Shown here: positions 1 to 9,560 of the stretch, one piece after another
Position numbering within the stretch: position 1 is the stretch's first letter
Layout: every line of letters starts with the position of its first letter
Assembly: GCA_022566735.1 (NCBI GenBank)
Contig: JADFIG010000002.1
Span: 186,001 to 250,000 of the forward strand
DNA: 64,000 bases
Direction of reading: 5' to 3'
From: Pseudomonadota bacterium
GTDB lineage: Bacteria > Pseudomonadota > Gammaproteobacteria > Burkholderiales > Burkholderiaceae_C
Position numbers and translations under genes: made by a program
Notes under the pieces: generated by a model
The model's input: only the letters and a program-made list of their open reading frames with translations
Told to the model about the DNA's origin: nothing
Database searches by the model: none

Positions 1-119
1 GCGTGCTTGTCGTGAAAAGCGCGGTGCGCGGCACTTGCCGGTTGTCGCGTGCCCCTGAAAGGGGCGCGGGTGGCGGTGGGAGTGGCGATGGCTGGGGAAA
101 GGGATGCTGCGCAAGGTGA
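1..119. other. Left edge, no gene recognised
   Basis: No convincing coding sequence. A perfect 6-bp inverted repeat (GCCCCT GAA AGGGGC, 51-65) could form a small hairpin but has no T-run after it. The stretch lies next to a transposase remnant and may be insertion-sequence debris. Confidence 0.4.
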
Positions 120-341
120 AGCCTGGTCCAGGGATTTCTGAGCGAGCAGTACGGTGTAGACGTTTCGCCAGACTTCATCAGCTCGGTCACCGACGCGGTG
201 ATGGCCGAGGTCATCGCCTGGCAGAGTCGCCCGCTGGAGCCAATGTACCCGGTGGTGTTCTTCGACGCCCTGCGCGTGAAGATCCGAGAGGATGCGGTCG
301 TGCGCAACAAGGCGATTTACCTGGCGCTGGGCGTGCTGCCC
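120..341 (+). mobile_element. IS256-family transposase remnant
   Basis: Reading codons from 120 on the plus strand gives an internal piece of a Mutator/IS256-type transposase. Stretches such as [38 protein letters not shown] and [10 protein letters not shown] are characteristic of the central DDE-domain region of this family. A stop codon (117-119) precedes it and there is no start, no C-terminal half and no visible terminal repeat, so about 70 codons of a roughly 400-codon gene survive. Homology stops at about 340, at a 10-bp tandem duplication (CGTGCTGCCC at 332-341 and 342-351). The 3' end of the LysR gene begins there on the other strand. It is a dead fragment. Confidence 0.85.
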
Positions 342-1239
342 CGTGCTGCCCCATCACCTCAGCGATCCACTCAACCACCACACGCACCTTGGCGCTCAGG
401 TGGCGGCTGGAGGGAAAGGCCACTACCATGGGCAGTGGCTCAAGTTGCCAGTCCTCGAACAGAAGCAGCAGTTCGCCGGTGGCAAGATGGGCTTCGACCA
501 TGTAGCGTGGCACGCATATCACGCCGAGCCCGATCAGACCCGCCGCCAGGCAGGCGTTGCCGTCATCAACCGCCAGCGCGTGGCGCATCGGGGCATGGAT
601 CTGCTCTGCGTCACGCCTCATCGTCATGGGAAGCACTCTGCCGGTGTGCGCAGACAGGAAACCGACAACGCTGTGCGGCGCGCTTGCCAGCGCCAGGGGG
701 TGCTCAGGCTTGCCCACGCGCTGCAGGTAGGCGGGCGCGGCACACACCACCATCGGCAACTCGGCCACGCGGCGCGCTACCAGCGAAGAGTCCGTCAACA
801 AGCCGCCACGAAGCACGCAGTCCACGCCGTCAGCCACCAAGTCCACCCGCCTGTCGCTCACACCCATGTGAATCTGGATGTCCGGGTAGCGTGCGTGGAA
901 ACCCGGCAGAGCAGGCACCAGGATGAGCCTGGCGACCGGACTTGGCACATCCACCCGCACGCGGCCCCTTGGCGTCGCCGCTGCACCCGCGAGGCTGGTC
1001 TCCGCATCGTCCATGTCTGCCAGCAAGCGCAAGGCGCTCTCATGGTAAGCGGCGCCATCGGCTGTCACCTTCACCTGTCGCGTGGTGCGTTGCAAGAGCT
1101 TCACACGCAGGTGCGCTTCCAACTGCTGCACCAGCTGCGACACGGTGGCCTTGCTCAGCTGCAAGGCCTCGGCCGCCTTGGTGAAGCTGCCGGTTTCCAC
1201 CACCTTCACGAACGCCTGCATCGCAGCGAAACGGTCCAC
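211..1239 (-). CDS. LysR-family transcriptional regulator, C-terminus altered by IS remnant
   Basis: A LysR-type activator/repressor with an N-terminal winged helix-turn-helix (residues 1-60, with [19 protein letters not shown] as the HTH) and a periplasmic-binding-protein-like effector domain. The start is a GTG giving [10 protein letters not shown], which matches the usual MDRF start of this subfamily; an ATG six codons in is the alternative. The recognisable family sequence ends near [12 protein letters not shown]. The last 45 or so residues are low-complexity sequence read antisense through the IS256 remnant, so the native stop codon seems to have been lost. Divergently placed from the RidA-like gene, with a good LysR-type operator between them. 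Whether the tail spoils function is unknown. Confidence 0.8.
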   Translation of the reverse strand: MDRFAAMQAFVKVVETGSFTKAAEALQLSKATVSQLVQQLEAHLRVKLLQRTTRQVKVTADGAAYHESALRLLADMDDAETSLAGAAATPRGRVRVDVPSPVARLILVPALPGFHARYPDIQIHMGVSDRRVDLVADGVDCVLRGGLLTDSSLVARRVAELPMVVCAAPAYLQRVGKPEHPLALASAPHSVVGFLSAHTGRVLPMTMRRDAEQIHAPMRHALAVDDGNACLAAGLIGLGVICVPRYMVEAHLATGELLLLFEDWQLEPLPMVVAFPSSRHLSAKVRVVVEWIAEVMGQHGAARPAPGKSPCCARPHPLGSSRAGRRRTPPGTLAPAGDSARR

Positions 1240-1264
1240 ACCTGCCCCTCGATCACACGATCAC

Positions 1265-1283
1265 TGTTTGGCAATTCCAAACA
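1265..1283. promoter_or_regulatory. LysR-type operator (perfect inverted repeat)
   Basis: TGTTTGG-CAATT-CCAAACA is a perfect 7-bp inverted repeat with a 5-bp spacer and fits the T-N11-A form of LysR boxes. It starts 26 bp upstream of the LysR start codon and lies 102 bp upstream of the divergent RidA-like gene, the expected place for a site serving both promoters. Confidence 0.6.
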
Positions 1284-1384
1284 ATGATTATGGTCTGAGC
1301 TGGTTTATTTGTGCGAAGCGAATTTCTACAGTCCCGTCATTGCCAACTCCGAGGTGCTTCCAGGCACCCAATAAAGGAACCTCC

Positions 1385-1795
1385 ATGACATTGCGGGATG
1401 CGGTCTTTCCAGCCGGGCGCCAGGCGCTCTACGAGCAGAACCGGTATTCACCAGCGGTGCGGGCCAATGGCCTGCTGTTCGTCTCGGGCCAGGTCGGCAG
1501 CCGAGAGGATGGCTCGCCCGAGCCTGAGCTGGCGGCCCAGGTGCGGCTCGCGTTCACCAACCTGAACGCGGTCCTGGCGGCCGCAGGCTGCACCTTCGAT
1601 GACGTGATCGACGTCACCGTTTTTGTCGTGGATCCGCAAGCCAACCTGTCAACCATTTGGCCAGTGATGCAGGAGTTCTGGGGTCCGGCGCCACACCCGA
1701 CGTTGACGGGTGTCGGTGTCACCTGGCTCTATGGCTTTCAATTTGAAATCAAGGTCGTGGCGAGCTTGCCAACCGCACTCAGCGGAACGATTTGA
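1385..1795 (+). CDS. RidA/YjgF-family protein
   Basis: 136 aa with the RidA fold: YSPAVRANGLLFVSGQVG near the N-terminus and a final FEIKVVA strand. Canonical RidA hydrolyses reactive enamine/imine intermediates and needs an arginine in a PAR-like motif. Here the equivalent position reads HPTLTGVGVT, with no arginine, so classical deaminase activity is doubtful. It probably belongs to one of the Rid subfamilies tied to catabolic or regulatory roles. ATG at 1385 follows AAAGGAACCTCC, a good ribosome site. The divergent LysR gene is the likely regulator. Confidence 0.8.
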   Translation: MTLRDAVFPAGRQALYEQNRYSPAVRANGLLFVSGQVGSREDGSPEPELAAQVRLAFTNLNAVLAAAGCTFDDVIDVTVFVVDPQANLSTIWPVMQEFWGPAPHPTLTGVGVTWLYGFQFEIKVVASLPTALSGTI

Positions 1796-2074
1796 GTATT
1801 CGGCCTCCGGCTGCAGTCGCCAAGCGTGTGTCATTTTTGAATCACGGAAAGTCGTCAGCTACGGCACCAAGGAATCTCATCCCAAGTGCTGTGTTGGCGA
1901 CGAAAGACAGGGCGGTTGTCGCTTGAAGCTCCTGGCCGGCAGTGCCCGCTCGCCGCGGTCAGCACTGGTCATCTGAAATCGAGTCGGCCGACTCACCACA
2001 TCGATCATGGACAAGCCTTGAAAGGCAGCCAGTGACAGCAAGCGGGCTCAAGCCCCCCAAAAAACAAAGCCAAC
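1796..2074. other. Intergenic, no gene seen
   Basis: Between the RidA-like gene and the convergent ssb gene. I see no supported ORF or structured RNA until the ssb terminator. Confidence 0.5.
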
Positions 2075-2112
2075 AAAAAGGCCCCAAGCAACAAGCAATT
2101 GGGGCCTTTTCT
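2075..2112 (-). terminator. Rho-independent terminator of ssb
   Basis: The stem AAAAGGCCCCAA / TTGGGGCCTTTT has a short A-rich loop. T/A runs on both sides make it potentially bidirectional. It lies 33 bp past the ssb stop codon. Confidence 0.85.
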
Positions 2113-2144
2113 TTGCCACCTGGGCAAAGGTCCATCTCGGAAGG

Positions 2145-2669
2145 TCAGAACGGGATGTCGTCGTCCATGTCGTCGAAGCCGGTGGCCGACTTCGGGGCGG
2201 GTGCCGGGGCCGGACGCTGCGCGGCGGCCGGGCGGGCGGCCGGACGGCTGGCCGGTGCAGGGGCTTCCTGGCTGAAGTCGTCGCCACCGCCTTGGTGGCC
2301 ACCGTAGCCGCCACCGCCACCCATGCCACCGCCTTCGCGGCCGCCCAGCAGCTGCATCTGTTCGGCGACGATTTCGGTGGTGTAGTTGTCCTTGCCGTCC
2401 TTGTCCTGCCACTTGCGGGTCTTCAGGCGGCCTTCGACGTACACGGGACGGCCCTTCTTCAGGTATTCGCCGGCGATTTCGGCCAGGCGGTCATAGAAGA
2501 CCACGCGGTGCCATTCCGTTTCCTCGACCTTGTCGCCACTGTTCTTGTCCTTCCAGTTGCGCGTGGTGGCCACCGACACGTTGCAGACGGCCGCGCCGTT
2601 GGGGGTGTAACGCACTTCGGGGTCACGACCCAGGTTGCCGATGAGGATGACTTTGTTGATGGAGGCCAT
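2145..2669 (-). CDS. ssb: Single-stranded DNA-binding protein SSB
   Basis: 174 aa. Binds ssDNA as a tetramer in replication, recombination and repair. Residues 1-110 form the OB-fold ([20 protein letters not shown], then [21 protein letters not shown]). A glycine-rich linker of about 25 residues and an A/P-rich stretch follow, and the acidic tip MDDDIPF recruits partner proteins. The long upstream extension in the ORF track (398 aa) has no family similarity; the ATG at 2669 is the normal family start, with AGGA upstream. Single-gene unit ending at the hairpin at 2075-2112. Confidence 0.97.
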   Translation of the reverse strand: MASINKVILIGNLGRDPEVRYTPNGAAVCNVSVATTRNWKDKNSGDKVEETEWHRVVFYDRLAEIAGEYLKKGRPVYVEGRLKTRKWQDKDGKDNYTTEIVAEQMQLLGGREGGGMGGGGGYGGHQGGGDDFSQEAPAPASRPAARPAAAQRPAPAPAPKSATGFDDMDDDIPF

Positions 2670-3003
2670 GGCCGATTCCTGAGGAGATGGTTGGTTAAAA
2701 AGGGTGCCGTTGGTTAGCCCGGCCATTATCGCCTCGGCGGTTGCGCTGGCGACCCCTCGCGCCGTCCCCCCCGTTGGGGGCCCCCGGCCGGGCGCTCCAC
2801 TTTGGGGAAAGTTCGATGTTCGTCGAACTGGTGTGAAAACTGCCGCGATTTTTTTGTTTCCAACGGTGCAACTGTCGTCGATATTGAAGGTGCATCGCAG
2901 CGGTGTCGATGCGCAGTTCCGACGGCACACAGTGCCGGTTTCCACCGCAGGGCCGGGGCGGCTGTGCAGTGCGCCCCGGAGGCTTGATAAGCACCTCAGG
3001 GGG
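2670..3003. other. Divergent ssb/MCP intergenic region with GC-rich repeat
   Basis: No gene. About 2747-2812 is a GC-rich, partly palindromic stretch (runs of C and G around GGGCCCCCGGCCGGGCGC). It resembles the interspersed repeat elements common in Comamonadaceae intergenic DNA. Next to it lies GTTCGA-N6-TCGAAC (2812-2829), a perfect 6-bp inverted repeat. Promoters for both genes must lie here but I cannot place them. Confidence 0.4.
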
Positions 3004-4164
3004 ATGGGAATGAGGGCAGTGGGATGGACGCAAGGCCGCCAGACGGTGGTCTGGGGCGTGGCAACGGTGGCCTGGCTGGGCGCCGTGTCGACGTGGTGGC
3101 TGGGGTGGTCGGCCGTGCTGGGTGCTTGCCTGGCGGTGCTGGCCCTGGCCGGCGCCACACTGGCCTGGGCACACTTTGCGCAGGGTGCAGTGACATCGCG
3201 GTCGCCTGCCGGTGAGGCGGTGGGCAACGAAGCGGCCGATTGCCTGGCCGAAGCGTCGGCGCTGTGGCTGACCCACCTGCAGACCGCGCAGAACCAGATG
3301 CGCGAGGCCACGGACGAGCTCCTGGCCGGCTTCTCCGACATCCTCCAGCAGCTCGATCACATCGTCGTGTCGGGTCCGCAGGCCCGTGAGCAGGAAGACG
3401 CGCGGGCCCAGGTGCTGACGCGCTGTGAAAGCCAGCTCAATGGCCTGATGGAGAACTTCTCGACCTTCGTGCGCTCCCGCGAGGAGATCCTGGGCTCGGT
3501 GCAGACGCTGGCGCAGCGCTCCGGGGGCCTGCAGGACATGGCCGAGGAAGTGGCCAAGCTGGCCCGCCAGACCAACCTGCTGTCCATCAACGCCGCCATC
3601 GAGGCGGCGCGTGCTGGCGACAGCGGCCGGGGCTTTGCCGTGGTGGCTGCCGAGGTGCGGCGCCTGTCGGGCGAGTCGGGCAACACCGGCCGGCGCATCG
3701 GCCAGCAGATCGACGACTTGCGCAACCAGATGGGCGAAGCCCTGGACTGCGCGCGCACCCAGGCGCAGACCGATGGCCATGTCATCGATGTGTCCGGCGA
3801 GACCATCCAGACCGTCATCCGCGAGGTCGATGACGTCGTGGCGCAGCTGCACCAGCGTGCCAGCGAGCTCGGCGCCCACGGCGAGGCCGTGCGTCAGCAG
3901 GTCGAGCAGATGATGGTGGCCTTCCAGTTCCAGGACCGCGTCCAGCAGATCATGGAGCAGGTCAACCGCTCCATCGAGCGCGCGGTGCAGCAGGTCGATG
4001 CGGCCTTGCGCCAGGGGCAGCACCTGGACCGTGCCAGCTGGCAGCAGATGCTGCAGGACGGCTACACCACGCAGGAGCAGCGCGCCGCGCACGCCCATGG
4101 CGGTCGTGCCGAGGTGCCCGCCGCCGCGCCGAGTTCGCAGGCATCCGAGCTCACTTTTTTCTGA
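3004..4164 (+). CDS. Methyl-accepting chemotaxis protein without a sensor domain
   Basis: 386 aa. Two adjacent hydrophobic segments at the N-terminus (about residues 12-30 and 34-55) have almost no periplasmic loop. A cytoplasmic coiled coil follows, with the MCP signalling hairpin ([32 protein letters not shown]) near residues 195-225. No periplasmic ligand domain is present, so it may sense a membrane or internal cue or act as a partner receptor. The C-terminus (ELTFF) lacks the aromatic-x-x-aromatic tether for CheR. ATG at 3004 lies in a purine-rich GGGGG context; another at 3010 is possible. First gene of the chemosensory operon. Confidence 0.88.
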   Translation: MGMRAVGWTQGRQTVVWGVATVAWLGAVSTWWLGWSAVLGACLAVLALAGATLAWAHFAQGAVTSRSPAGEAVGNEAADCLAEASALWLTHLQTAQNQMREATDELLAGFSDILQQLDHIVVSGPQAREQEDARAQVLTRCESQLNGLMENFSTFVRSREEILGSVQTLAQRSGGLQDMAEEVAKLARQTNLLSINAAIEAARAGDSGRGFAVVAAEVRRLSGESGNTGRRIGQQIDDLRNQMGEALDCARTQAQTDGHVIDVSGETIQTVIREVDDVVAQLHQRASELGAHGEAVRQQVEQMMVAFQFQDRVQQIMEQVNRSIERAVQQVDAALRQGQHLDRASWQQMLQDGYTTQEQRAAHAHGGRAEVPAAAPSSQASELTFF

Positions 4165-4194
4165 TCCGACACGGACACATCCTGGGAGCCCACC

Positions 4195-4563
4195 GTGAGC
4201 AAGACCATCCTGATCGTTGACGATTCCAGCTCGCTGCGCACCGTGGTGAAACTGGCCCTGACGCGTGCGGGCTACGAAGTGCTGGAAGCCGGTGATGGCG
4301 AAGAAGCCATGACCCGGCTGGACGGCCGCAAGATCCACCTCATCGTCAGCGACGTGAACATGCCCCGCATGGACGGCATCACCTTCCTGACCAAGGTGAA
4401 GGCCCACCCCGGCTACAAGTTCACCCCCGTGGTGATGCTGACCACCGAAGGCCAGGACGCCACCAAGGAACGCGGCCGCGCGGCCGGCGCCAAGGCCTGG
4501 ATCGTCAAGCCCTTCAACCCACCGGTGCTGCTGGAGGCCGTCTCCAAGCTGGTGCTGGCCTGA
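4195..4563 (+). CDS. cheY: CheY-like single-domain response regulator
   Basis: 122 aa receiver domain with all key residues: acidic pair D9/D10, phospho-acceptor D53 (VSDVNMPRMDG), T83 (MLTTE) and K105 (IVKPFNPP). It has no output domain. Starts with GTG after GGGAG at good spacing. Lying between an MCP gene and STAS/cheA, it is the natural phosphoryl acceptor of the CheA in this operon. Whether it acts on the flagellar motor or on another target cannot be read from sequence. Confidence 0.93.
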   Translation: MSKTILIVDDSSSLRTVVKLALTRAGYEVLEAGDGEEAMTRLDGRKIHLIVSDVNMPRMDGITFLTKVKAHPGYKFTPVVMLTTEGQDATKERGRAAGAKAWIVKPFNPPVLLEAVSKLVLA

Positions 4564-4580
4564 GCAAGTCGGGGGCGCAC

Positions 4581-4895
4581 ATGACCGACATCGCCGAAGT
4601 TCCAGCCCTGGTCCTGCGGGCCCTGCCTGCGGAGCTGAGCATCTACACCGCGGCGGACACGCACGCGCTCATGCTGCGCTGGCTGGACGCCGACCGCGAC
4701 AGCGTGGTCTGGCCGGTCGAGGCGGGCGACGTGGCCCAGGCCGATGCGGCCGGCGTGCAGCTGCTGCTGGCGCTGGACCACAGCCTGCATGCGCGCGGCC
4801 AGCAGTTGCGCATGCAGGGGGCCAGCGAGCCGCTGCAGCAGGCCTGCCAACGCCTGGGCCTGGGCGCGAGCCTGGGCACCTGGCTGGCGGCATGA
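4581..4895 (+). CDS. STAS-domain protein of the chemosensory operon
   Basis: 104 aa. The C-terminal half fits a STAS/anti-sigma-antagonist-like fold around ADAAGVQLLLALDHSL. In phosphorylatable STAS proteins the residue after the conserved Asp is Ser or Thr; here it is Ala, so control by serine phosphorylation is unlikely. STAS genes of this kind recur between cheY and cheA in betaproteobacterial chemosensory operons, possibly as scaffolding partners (inference). It starts 17 bp after cheY. Confidence 0.75.
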   Translation: MTDIAEVPALVLRALPAELSIYTAADTHALMLRWLDADRDSVVWPVEAGDVAQADAAGVQLLLALDHSLHARGQQLRMQGASEPLQQACQRLGLGASLGTWLAA

Positions 4896-4936
4896 ACCGT
4901 CTTTGAGACGCCCCACCCACGCACCGGGAGCACCCC

Positions 4937-7033
4937 ATGGCCCACCCGCACGACGACATCGACCAGAGCTTCATCGCCGAGGCCCTGCCGGCGTTCATCA
5001 GCGAGGCGCAGGAGCAGATCGAGCGCGTCGAGCAGCTGCTGCTGCAACTGGAAGACGACCCGTCCGATGGCGAGCTGCTCAACGCGCTGTTCCGCTGCGC
5101 GCACACGGTCAAAGGCTCGGCCGGCGTGTTCGGCCTGGACGCGGTGGTGGCCTTCACGCACCACGTCGAGTCCCTGCTGGACCGCCTGCGCGAAGGCCGC
5201 CAGCAGCTGACGCCGGAGATGAGCACCCTGCTGCTGCAGTGCAATGACCAGATCCGCACGCTGGTGGCCGCGGCCAGCGACCTGAGCGCCGACCTGTCGG
5301 CCTCCGAGGGCCTGCGCCAGCACCTGGTGCGCGAGCTGCAACGCTGGACGGAGGGGCCAGCCGATGGCCAGGGCGCGTCCGAGTCGGCGGCGACGGCGAC
5401 GGCGACGGCAAAGGCGACATCGGGGCGGGCGGTGGCGTCGGGCGCCTGGCGCGTGGGTGTGCGCTTCGGCGCGGACACCTTCCGCAATGGCATGGACCCG
5501 CTGGCCATCCTGAACTACCTGAGCGGGCTGGGCGAGTTGCAGGACGTGCGCCTGGATGCACAGGCCGTGCCGCCGCTGGAGACGCTGGACCCCGAGTCCT
5601 GCCACCTGGGCCTGAACTTTGCGCTGCAGGGGCCGACGCAGGCCCAGGCCATCGAGGATGCCTTCAGCTTCGTGCGCGAGGACTGCGAGTTGCACATCGA
5701 GCCGCCGACCGCGGTCACTCCGGCCGCGGTCACCCCGCCGGCCAGCGAGCCTCGCAAGGCCAAGGCCCGCGAGGGCGCCGAAGACGGCCGCTTCATCCGC
5801 GTGCAGGCCGACCGGCTCGATGCCGTCATCAACCTGCTGGGCGAGCTGGTCGTGGCCAGCGCCGGCGCCTCGATGCTGGCGCGCGAAACCCGCCAGGGCA
5901 CGCTGATCGAGGCCAACGGCCACATGGAGCGCCTCATCGAGGAGATCCGCAATGGCACGCTGCAGCTGCGCATGGTGCCCATCGGCGAGACCTTCAGCCG
6001 CTTCCGCCGCGTGGTGCGCGACGTGGCCTCCGACCTGCACAAGGACGTCGTGCTGGAGATCCAGGGTGGCGAGACCGAGCTGGACAAGTCCATGGTCGAG
6101 CGCATCGCCGACCCGCTGATGCACCTGGTGCGCAACGCGCTGGACCACGGCCTGGAGACGCCCGAGGAGCGCACCGCGGCGGGCAAGCCCGCGCAAGGCC
6201 AGCTCACGCTGAGCGCCTGCCACGAGTCCGGCCATGTGCTCATCCGCATCCGCGACGATGGCCGGGGCATTGCCCGCGAGCGCGTGCTGAAAAAAGCCTG
6301 GGAGCGCGGCCTGCTGGAGCCCGGCGTGACGCCGCCCGATGCCGACATCCTCAAGCTCATCTTCGAGCCGGGCTTTTCCACCGCCGAGCAGATCACCAAC
6401 CTGTCCGGCCGTGGCGTGGGCATGGACGTGGTGCGCCAGAACATCGAGGCGCTGCGCGGTTCGGTGCAGATCGCCAGCACGCCCGGCGAGGGCACGTGCA
6501 TCGACATCCGCCTGCCGCTGACGCTGGCCATCATCGACGGCTTCCTCATCGGCGTGGGCGACTCGCGCTTCATCTTCCCGCTGGAGTCGGTGGTCGAGGT
6601 CATCCAGGGCGATGGCCTGGCCCAGACCATGCGCGCCGATGGCCGCTGCTGCATGGAGCTGCGCGGCCAGGTGCTGCCGGTGATGTCGCTCAACGAGGTC
6701 TATGGCCTGGACTGCGCCCCGGCGGCGCGGCCCAGCGTGGTCGTGATCCAGTCGGCGGGGCGCCTGTACGGCGTGCTTGTCGACGTGCTGATGGGCCACC
6801 ACCAGACCGTCATCAAACCGCTCAGCCGCATGTTCCGCTCGCTGCGGGGCATCAGCGGCTCGTCCATCCTCGGCAACGGCGAGGTGGCCCTGATTTTCGA
6901 TGTCCATGCGCTTGGCGATCTGGCTGCCACCGAGCGCAGGTCTCGACCTCCCCGGTCGGCCGGCAGCCCATCCCTTTCCACACACCTCACCCCCACCCCG
7001 GACGAAGGAGGAACCCATGGCCTACACCGCTGA
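4937..7033 (+). CDS. cheA: Chemotaxis histidine kinase CheA
   Basis: 698 aa. Order: HPt domain with phosphorylated H56 ([10 protein letters not shown]); a P2-like region about 170-255; dimerisation helices about 285-340; HATPase with N-box [10 protein letters not shown] (about 396), DDGRGI (about 439) and GRGVGMDVV (about 491); and a C-terminal CheW-like coupling domain about 530-660. It autophosphorylates under receptor control and passes phosphate to CheY and CheB. The 3' end overlaps the next MCP gene by 17 bp, which suggests translational coupling. The last 40 residues are Pro/Ser-rich. Confidence 0.96.
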   Translation: MAHPHDDIDQSFIAEALPAFISEAQEQIERVEQLLLQLEDDPSDGELLNALFRCAHTVKGSAGVFGLDAVVAFTHHVESLLDRLREGRQQLTPEMSTLLLQCNDQIRTLVAAASDLSADLSASEGLRQHLVRELQRWTEGPADGQGASESAATATATAKATSGRAVASGAWRVGVRFGADTFRNGMDPLAILNYLSGLGELQDVRLDAQAVPPLETLDPESCHLGLNFALQGPTQAQAIEDAFSFVREDCELHIEPPTAVTPAAVTPPASEPRKAKAREGAEDGRFIRVQADRLDAVINLLGELVVASAGASMLARETRQGTLIEANGHMERLIEEIRNGTLQLRMVPIGETFSRFRRVVRDVASDLHKDVVLEIQGGETELDKSMVERIADPLMHLVRNALDHGLETPEERTAAGKPAQGQLTLSACHESGHVLIRIRDDGRGIARERVLKKAWERGLLEPGVTPPDADILKLIFEPGFSTAEQITNLSGRGVGMDVVRQNIEALRGSVQIASTPGEGTCIDIRLPLTLAIIDGFLIGVGDSRFIFPLESVVEVIQGDGLAQTMRADGRCCMELRGQVLPVMSLNEVYGLDCAPAARPSVVVIQSAGRLYGVLVDVLMGHHQTVIKPLSRMFRSLRGISGSSILGNGEVALIFDVHALGDLAATERRSRPPRSAGSPSLSTHLTPTPDEGGTHGLHR

Positions 7034-9005
7034 GACCCCCAACCTGCCCGACAAGGCCTTGCTGGCCGCGGCCGCGTGCATGGCTGCGCTGGTCATCACC
7101 CCGTTCATCGACCACGGGCCGGCGGCACTGTCGATCGGCCTGGCCGTGGCCGGTCTGGCCTGCGCCGGCTGGGGCCTGACGCGTCAGCGCGTGGTGCGCG
7201 CCCTGGACCGCCGCGAGGTCGACGAGGCGCACCGCGCCCTGGCCGAGCTCGAAGCCCGCCTCGACACCATGACCCGCGAGCACGAGCAGGGCTGGATCAG
7301 CAAGACCATCGACGCATCGGCGCTGCCCGAGGCCAGTGCGGCCATCGGCGACAAGGTCAACCGCCTGGTGGCCGCCCACATCGCGGTGAAGATGAAGGTG
7401 GTGGAGACCATCAAGGCTTATGGCGAGAGTCGCTTCGACGTGAAGATGGACCGCCTGCCCGGCGAGAAGGCCGTGATCACCGAGGCCATGGACGATGTGT
7501 GCCAGCGCCTGTCCACCGTGGTGACTGAGGCCGAACGCAACGTCCGCATCCGCACCGCCCTGGAGGTGGTGACGAGCAACGTGATGATCGCCGACGCCGA
7601 CCTCAACATCGTCTTCATGAACAGGGCGGTCGAGCAGATGCTGATCAACGCCGAGACCGACCTGCGCAAGGCGCTGCCGCACTTCGATGTGCGCAAGGTC
7701 ATGGGCTCCAGCATCGACATCTTCCACAAGAACCCGCAGCACCAGCGCAGCATGCTGGGCGCGTTGCGCGACACCTACCGCACCCAGATCAAGATCGCCG
7801 GTCGCACCTTCGCGCTGGTGGCCACCCCGGTCATCGATGCCCAGGGTGTGCGCACAGGCACCGTGGTCGAGTGGGGTGACCGCACCCAGGAGGTCGCCAC
7901 CGAGGAGGAAATCGCCAACGTCGTGGCCGCGGCCGCCAGCGGTGACTTCACCTCGCGCGTGTCGCTGCAAGGCAAGGAGGGCTTCTTTGCCTCGCTGGGC
8001 AATGGCGTCAACCAGATCATGGACACCAGCGAGCAGGGCCTCAACGACGTCGCCAACCTGCTGAGCGCCTTCGCCAGCGGCGACCTCGGCCACCGCATCG
8101 AGCGCGACTACGCCGGCCTGTTCCAGAAGGTCAAGGAAGCCGGCAACGAGACTGCAGACCAGCTCACCCGCGTGCTGGGCGAGGTGCGTTCGGCCGCAGC
8201 GGCCCTGACGGGGGCGGCCAGCCAGGTCAGCGCCACGGCGCAGTCGCTGTCGCAGGCGGCCTCGGAGCAGGCGGCTTCGGTCGAGCAGACCACCGACGCG
8301 GTCGATTTGATGTCGGCCTCGATCTCGCAGAACAGCGACAACGCCAAGGTCACCGACAGCATGGCCACCAAGGCCTCGCGCGAGGCCGGCGATGGCGGCT
8401 CGGCGGTCAGCCAGACCGTGACGGCCATGAAGCAGATCGCCGCCAAGATCAGCATCGTCGACGACATCGCCTACCAGACCAACCTGCTGGCGCTGAACGC
8501 GGCCATCGAGGCGGCCCGCGCGGGCGAGCATGGCAAGGGCTTTGCCGTGGTCGCCGCCGAGGTGCGCAAGCTGGCCGAACGCAGCCAGGAGGCCGCCCAG
8601 GAGATCGGCGAGCTGGCGGCCAGCAGCGTGTCCACCGCCGAGCGTGCGGGCAAGCTGCTCGACGAGATCGTGCCCTCCATCCAGAAGACCTCCGAGCTGG
8701 TGCAGGAAATCTCTGCGGCCTCGGCCGAGCAGAGCCAGTCGGTCGGCCACATCGGCGAGGCCATGACCCAGCTCAACAAAGCCACGCAGCAGAACGCCTC
8801 GGCCTCGGAGGAGCTGGCCGCGACCTCGGAAGAGCTGTCCGGCCAGGCCGAGCAGCTGCAGCAGTCGATCGCCTTCTTCAACATCGATGGCGGGACGCGC
8901 ACCGAGTCGGCCGACACGCTGCGCCGCAGTGCCAGCACCAGCGCGCCGCGCATGGGCGGGGCCGCGGTGGCCAAGGTGGCCGGCGGCAACTTCCGTCCCT
9001 TCTGA
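7017..9005 (+). CDS. PAS-containing methyl-accepting chemotaxis protein
   Basis: 662 aa. Two TM segments (about 14-31 and 36-54) are joined by a tiny loop, so ligand sensing is cytoplasmic. A PAS-like domain lies about 180-290 ([20 protein letters not shown]), then HAMP-like helices, and the signalling tip [20 protein letters not shown] at about 485. The extreme C-terminus, NFRPF, fits the x-aromatic-x-x-aromatic tether that binds CheR/CheB. This resembles receptors of Che2/Aer2-type operons, though I cannot tell whether the PAS binds heme or flavin. Strong RBS GAAGGAGGAA inside the end of cheA. Confidence 0.93.
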   Translation: MAYTAETPNLPDKALLAAAACMAALVITPFIDHGPAALSIGLAVAGLACAGWGLTRQRVVRALDRREVDEAHRALAELEARLDTMTREHEQGWISKTIDASALPEASAAIGDKVNRLVAAHIAVKMKVVETIKAYGESRFDVKMDRLPGEKAVITEAMDDVCQRLSTVVTEAERNVRIRTALEVVTSNVMIADADLNIVFMNRAVEQMLINAETDLRKALPHFDVRKVMGSSIDIFHKNPQHQRSMLGALRDTYRTQIKIAGRTFALVATPVIDAQGVRTGTVVEWGDRTQEVATEEEIANVVAAAASGDFTSRVSLQGKEGFFASLGNGVNQIMDTSEQGLNDVANLLSAFASGDLGHRIERDYAGLFQKVKEAGNETADQLTRVLGEVRSAAAALTGAASQVSATAQSLSQAASEQAASVEQTTDAVDLMSASISQNSDNAKVTDSMATKASREAGDGGSAVSQTVTAMKQIAAKISIVDDIAYQTNLLALNAAIEAARAGEHGKGFAVVAAEVRKLAERSQEAAQEIGELAASSVSTAERAGKLLDEIVPSIQKTSELVQEISAASAEQSQSVGHIGEAMTQLNKATQQNASASEELAATSEELSGQAEQLQQSIAFFNIDGGTRTESADTLRRSASTSAPRMGGAAVAKVAGGNFRPF

Positions 9006-9016
9006 GGGAGAGCGCC

Positions 9017-9544
9017 ATGGCCGCCATCCACCACGGCAAAGAGGCCGACGAGGCCCCCGCCGCCTCGCAGTACCTGACCTTCATGCTGGGCAGCGAGGTG
9101 TTCGGCATGGACATCCGCACCGTGCGCGAGATCATCCAGTACGGCACCATGACCACGGTGCCGCTGATGCCCAGCTTCGTGCGCGGCGTCATCAACCTGC
9201 GCGGTGCCGTGGTGCCGGTGATCGACCTGCAGGCGCGCTTCGGCCAGCCACCCGCTGCGGTGGGCCGGCGCACCTGCATCGTCGTCTTCGACGCGGTGCG
9301 CAACGGCGAGCGGCTGGAGCTGGGCCTGCTGGTCGATGCCGTCAGCGAGGTGGTCGACATCCCGGCCAGCCAGATCGAGCCGGCGCCGAGCTTCGGCACC
9401 TCGGTGCGGCGCGAGTTCATCCACGGCATGGCCAAGGCGGCCGAGGGCCGCTTCATCGTGCTGCTGGAGCCGGACAAGGCCCTGGACATCGACGAGATGG
9501 CGGCGCTGTGCGAGGTCGCGCAGGAGCCCGCCGTTGCGGCATGA
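9017..9544 (+). CDS. cheW: Chemotaxis coupling protein CheW
   Basis: 175 aa. SH3-like CheW fold: YLTFMLGSEVFGMDI, then VREIIQYGTMTTVPLMPSFV and the hallmark GVINLRGAVVPVIDL. It links receptors to CheA in the signalling array. GAGGGAG RBS, 11 bp after the MCP. The N-terminus is about 15 residues longer than the minimal domain. Confidence 0.96.
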   Translation: MAAIHHGKEADEAPAASQYLTFMLGSEVFGMDIRTVREIIQYGTMTTVPLMPSFVRGVINLRGAVVPVIDLQARFGQPPAAVGRRTCIVVFDAVRNGERLELGLLVDAVSEVVDIPASQIEPAPSFGTSVRREFIHGMAKAAEGRFIVLLEPDKALDIDEMAALCEVAQEPAVAA

Positions 9545-9560
9545 GGCCTGAGCTCCGACC

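Noticed and set aside
2145-3341. 398-aa version of SSB with a long N-terminal extension
   Set aside because: The extension overlaps the divergent MCP gene and has no similarity; SSB starts at MASINK with a ribosome site.
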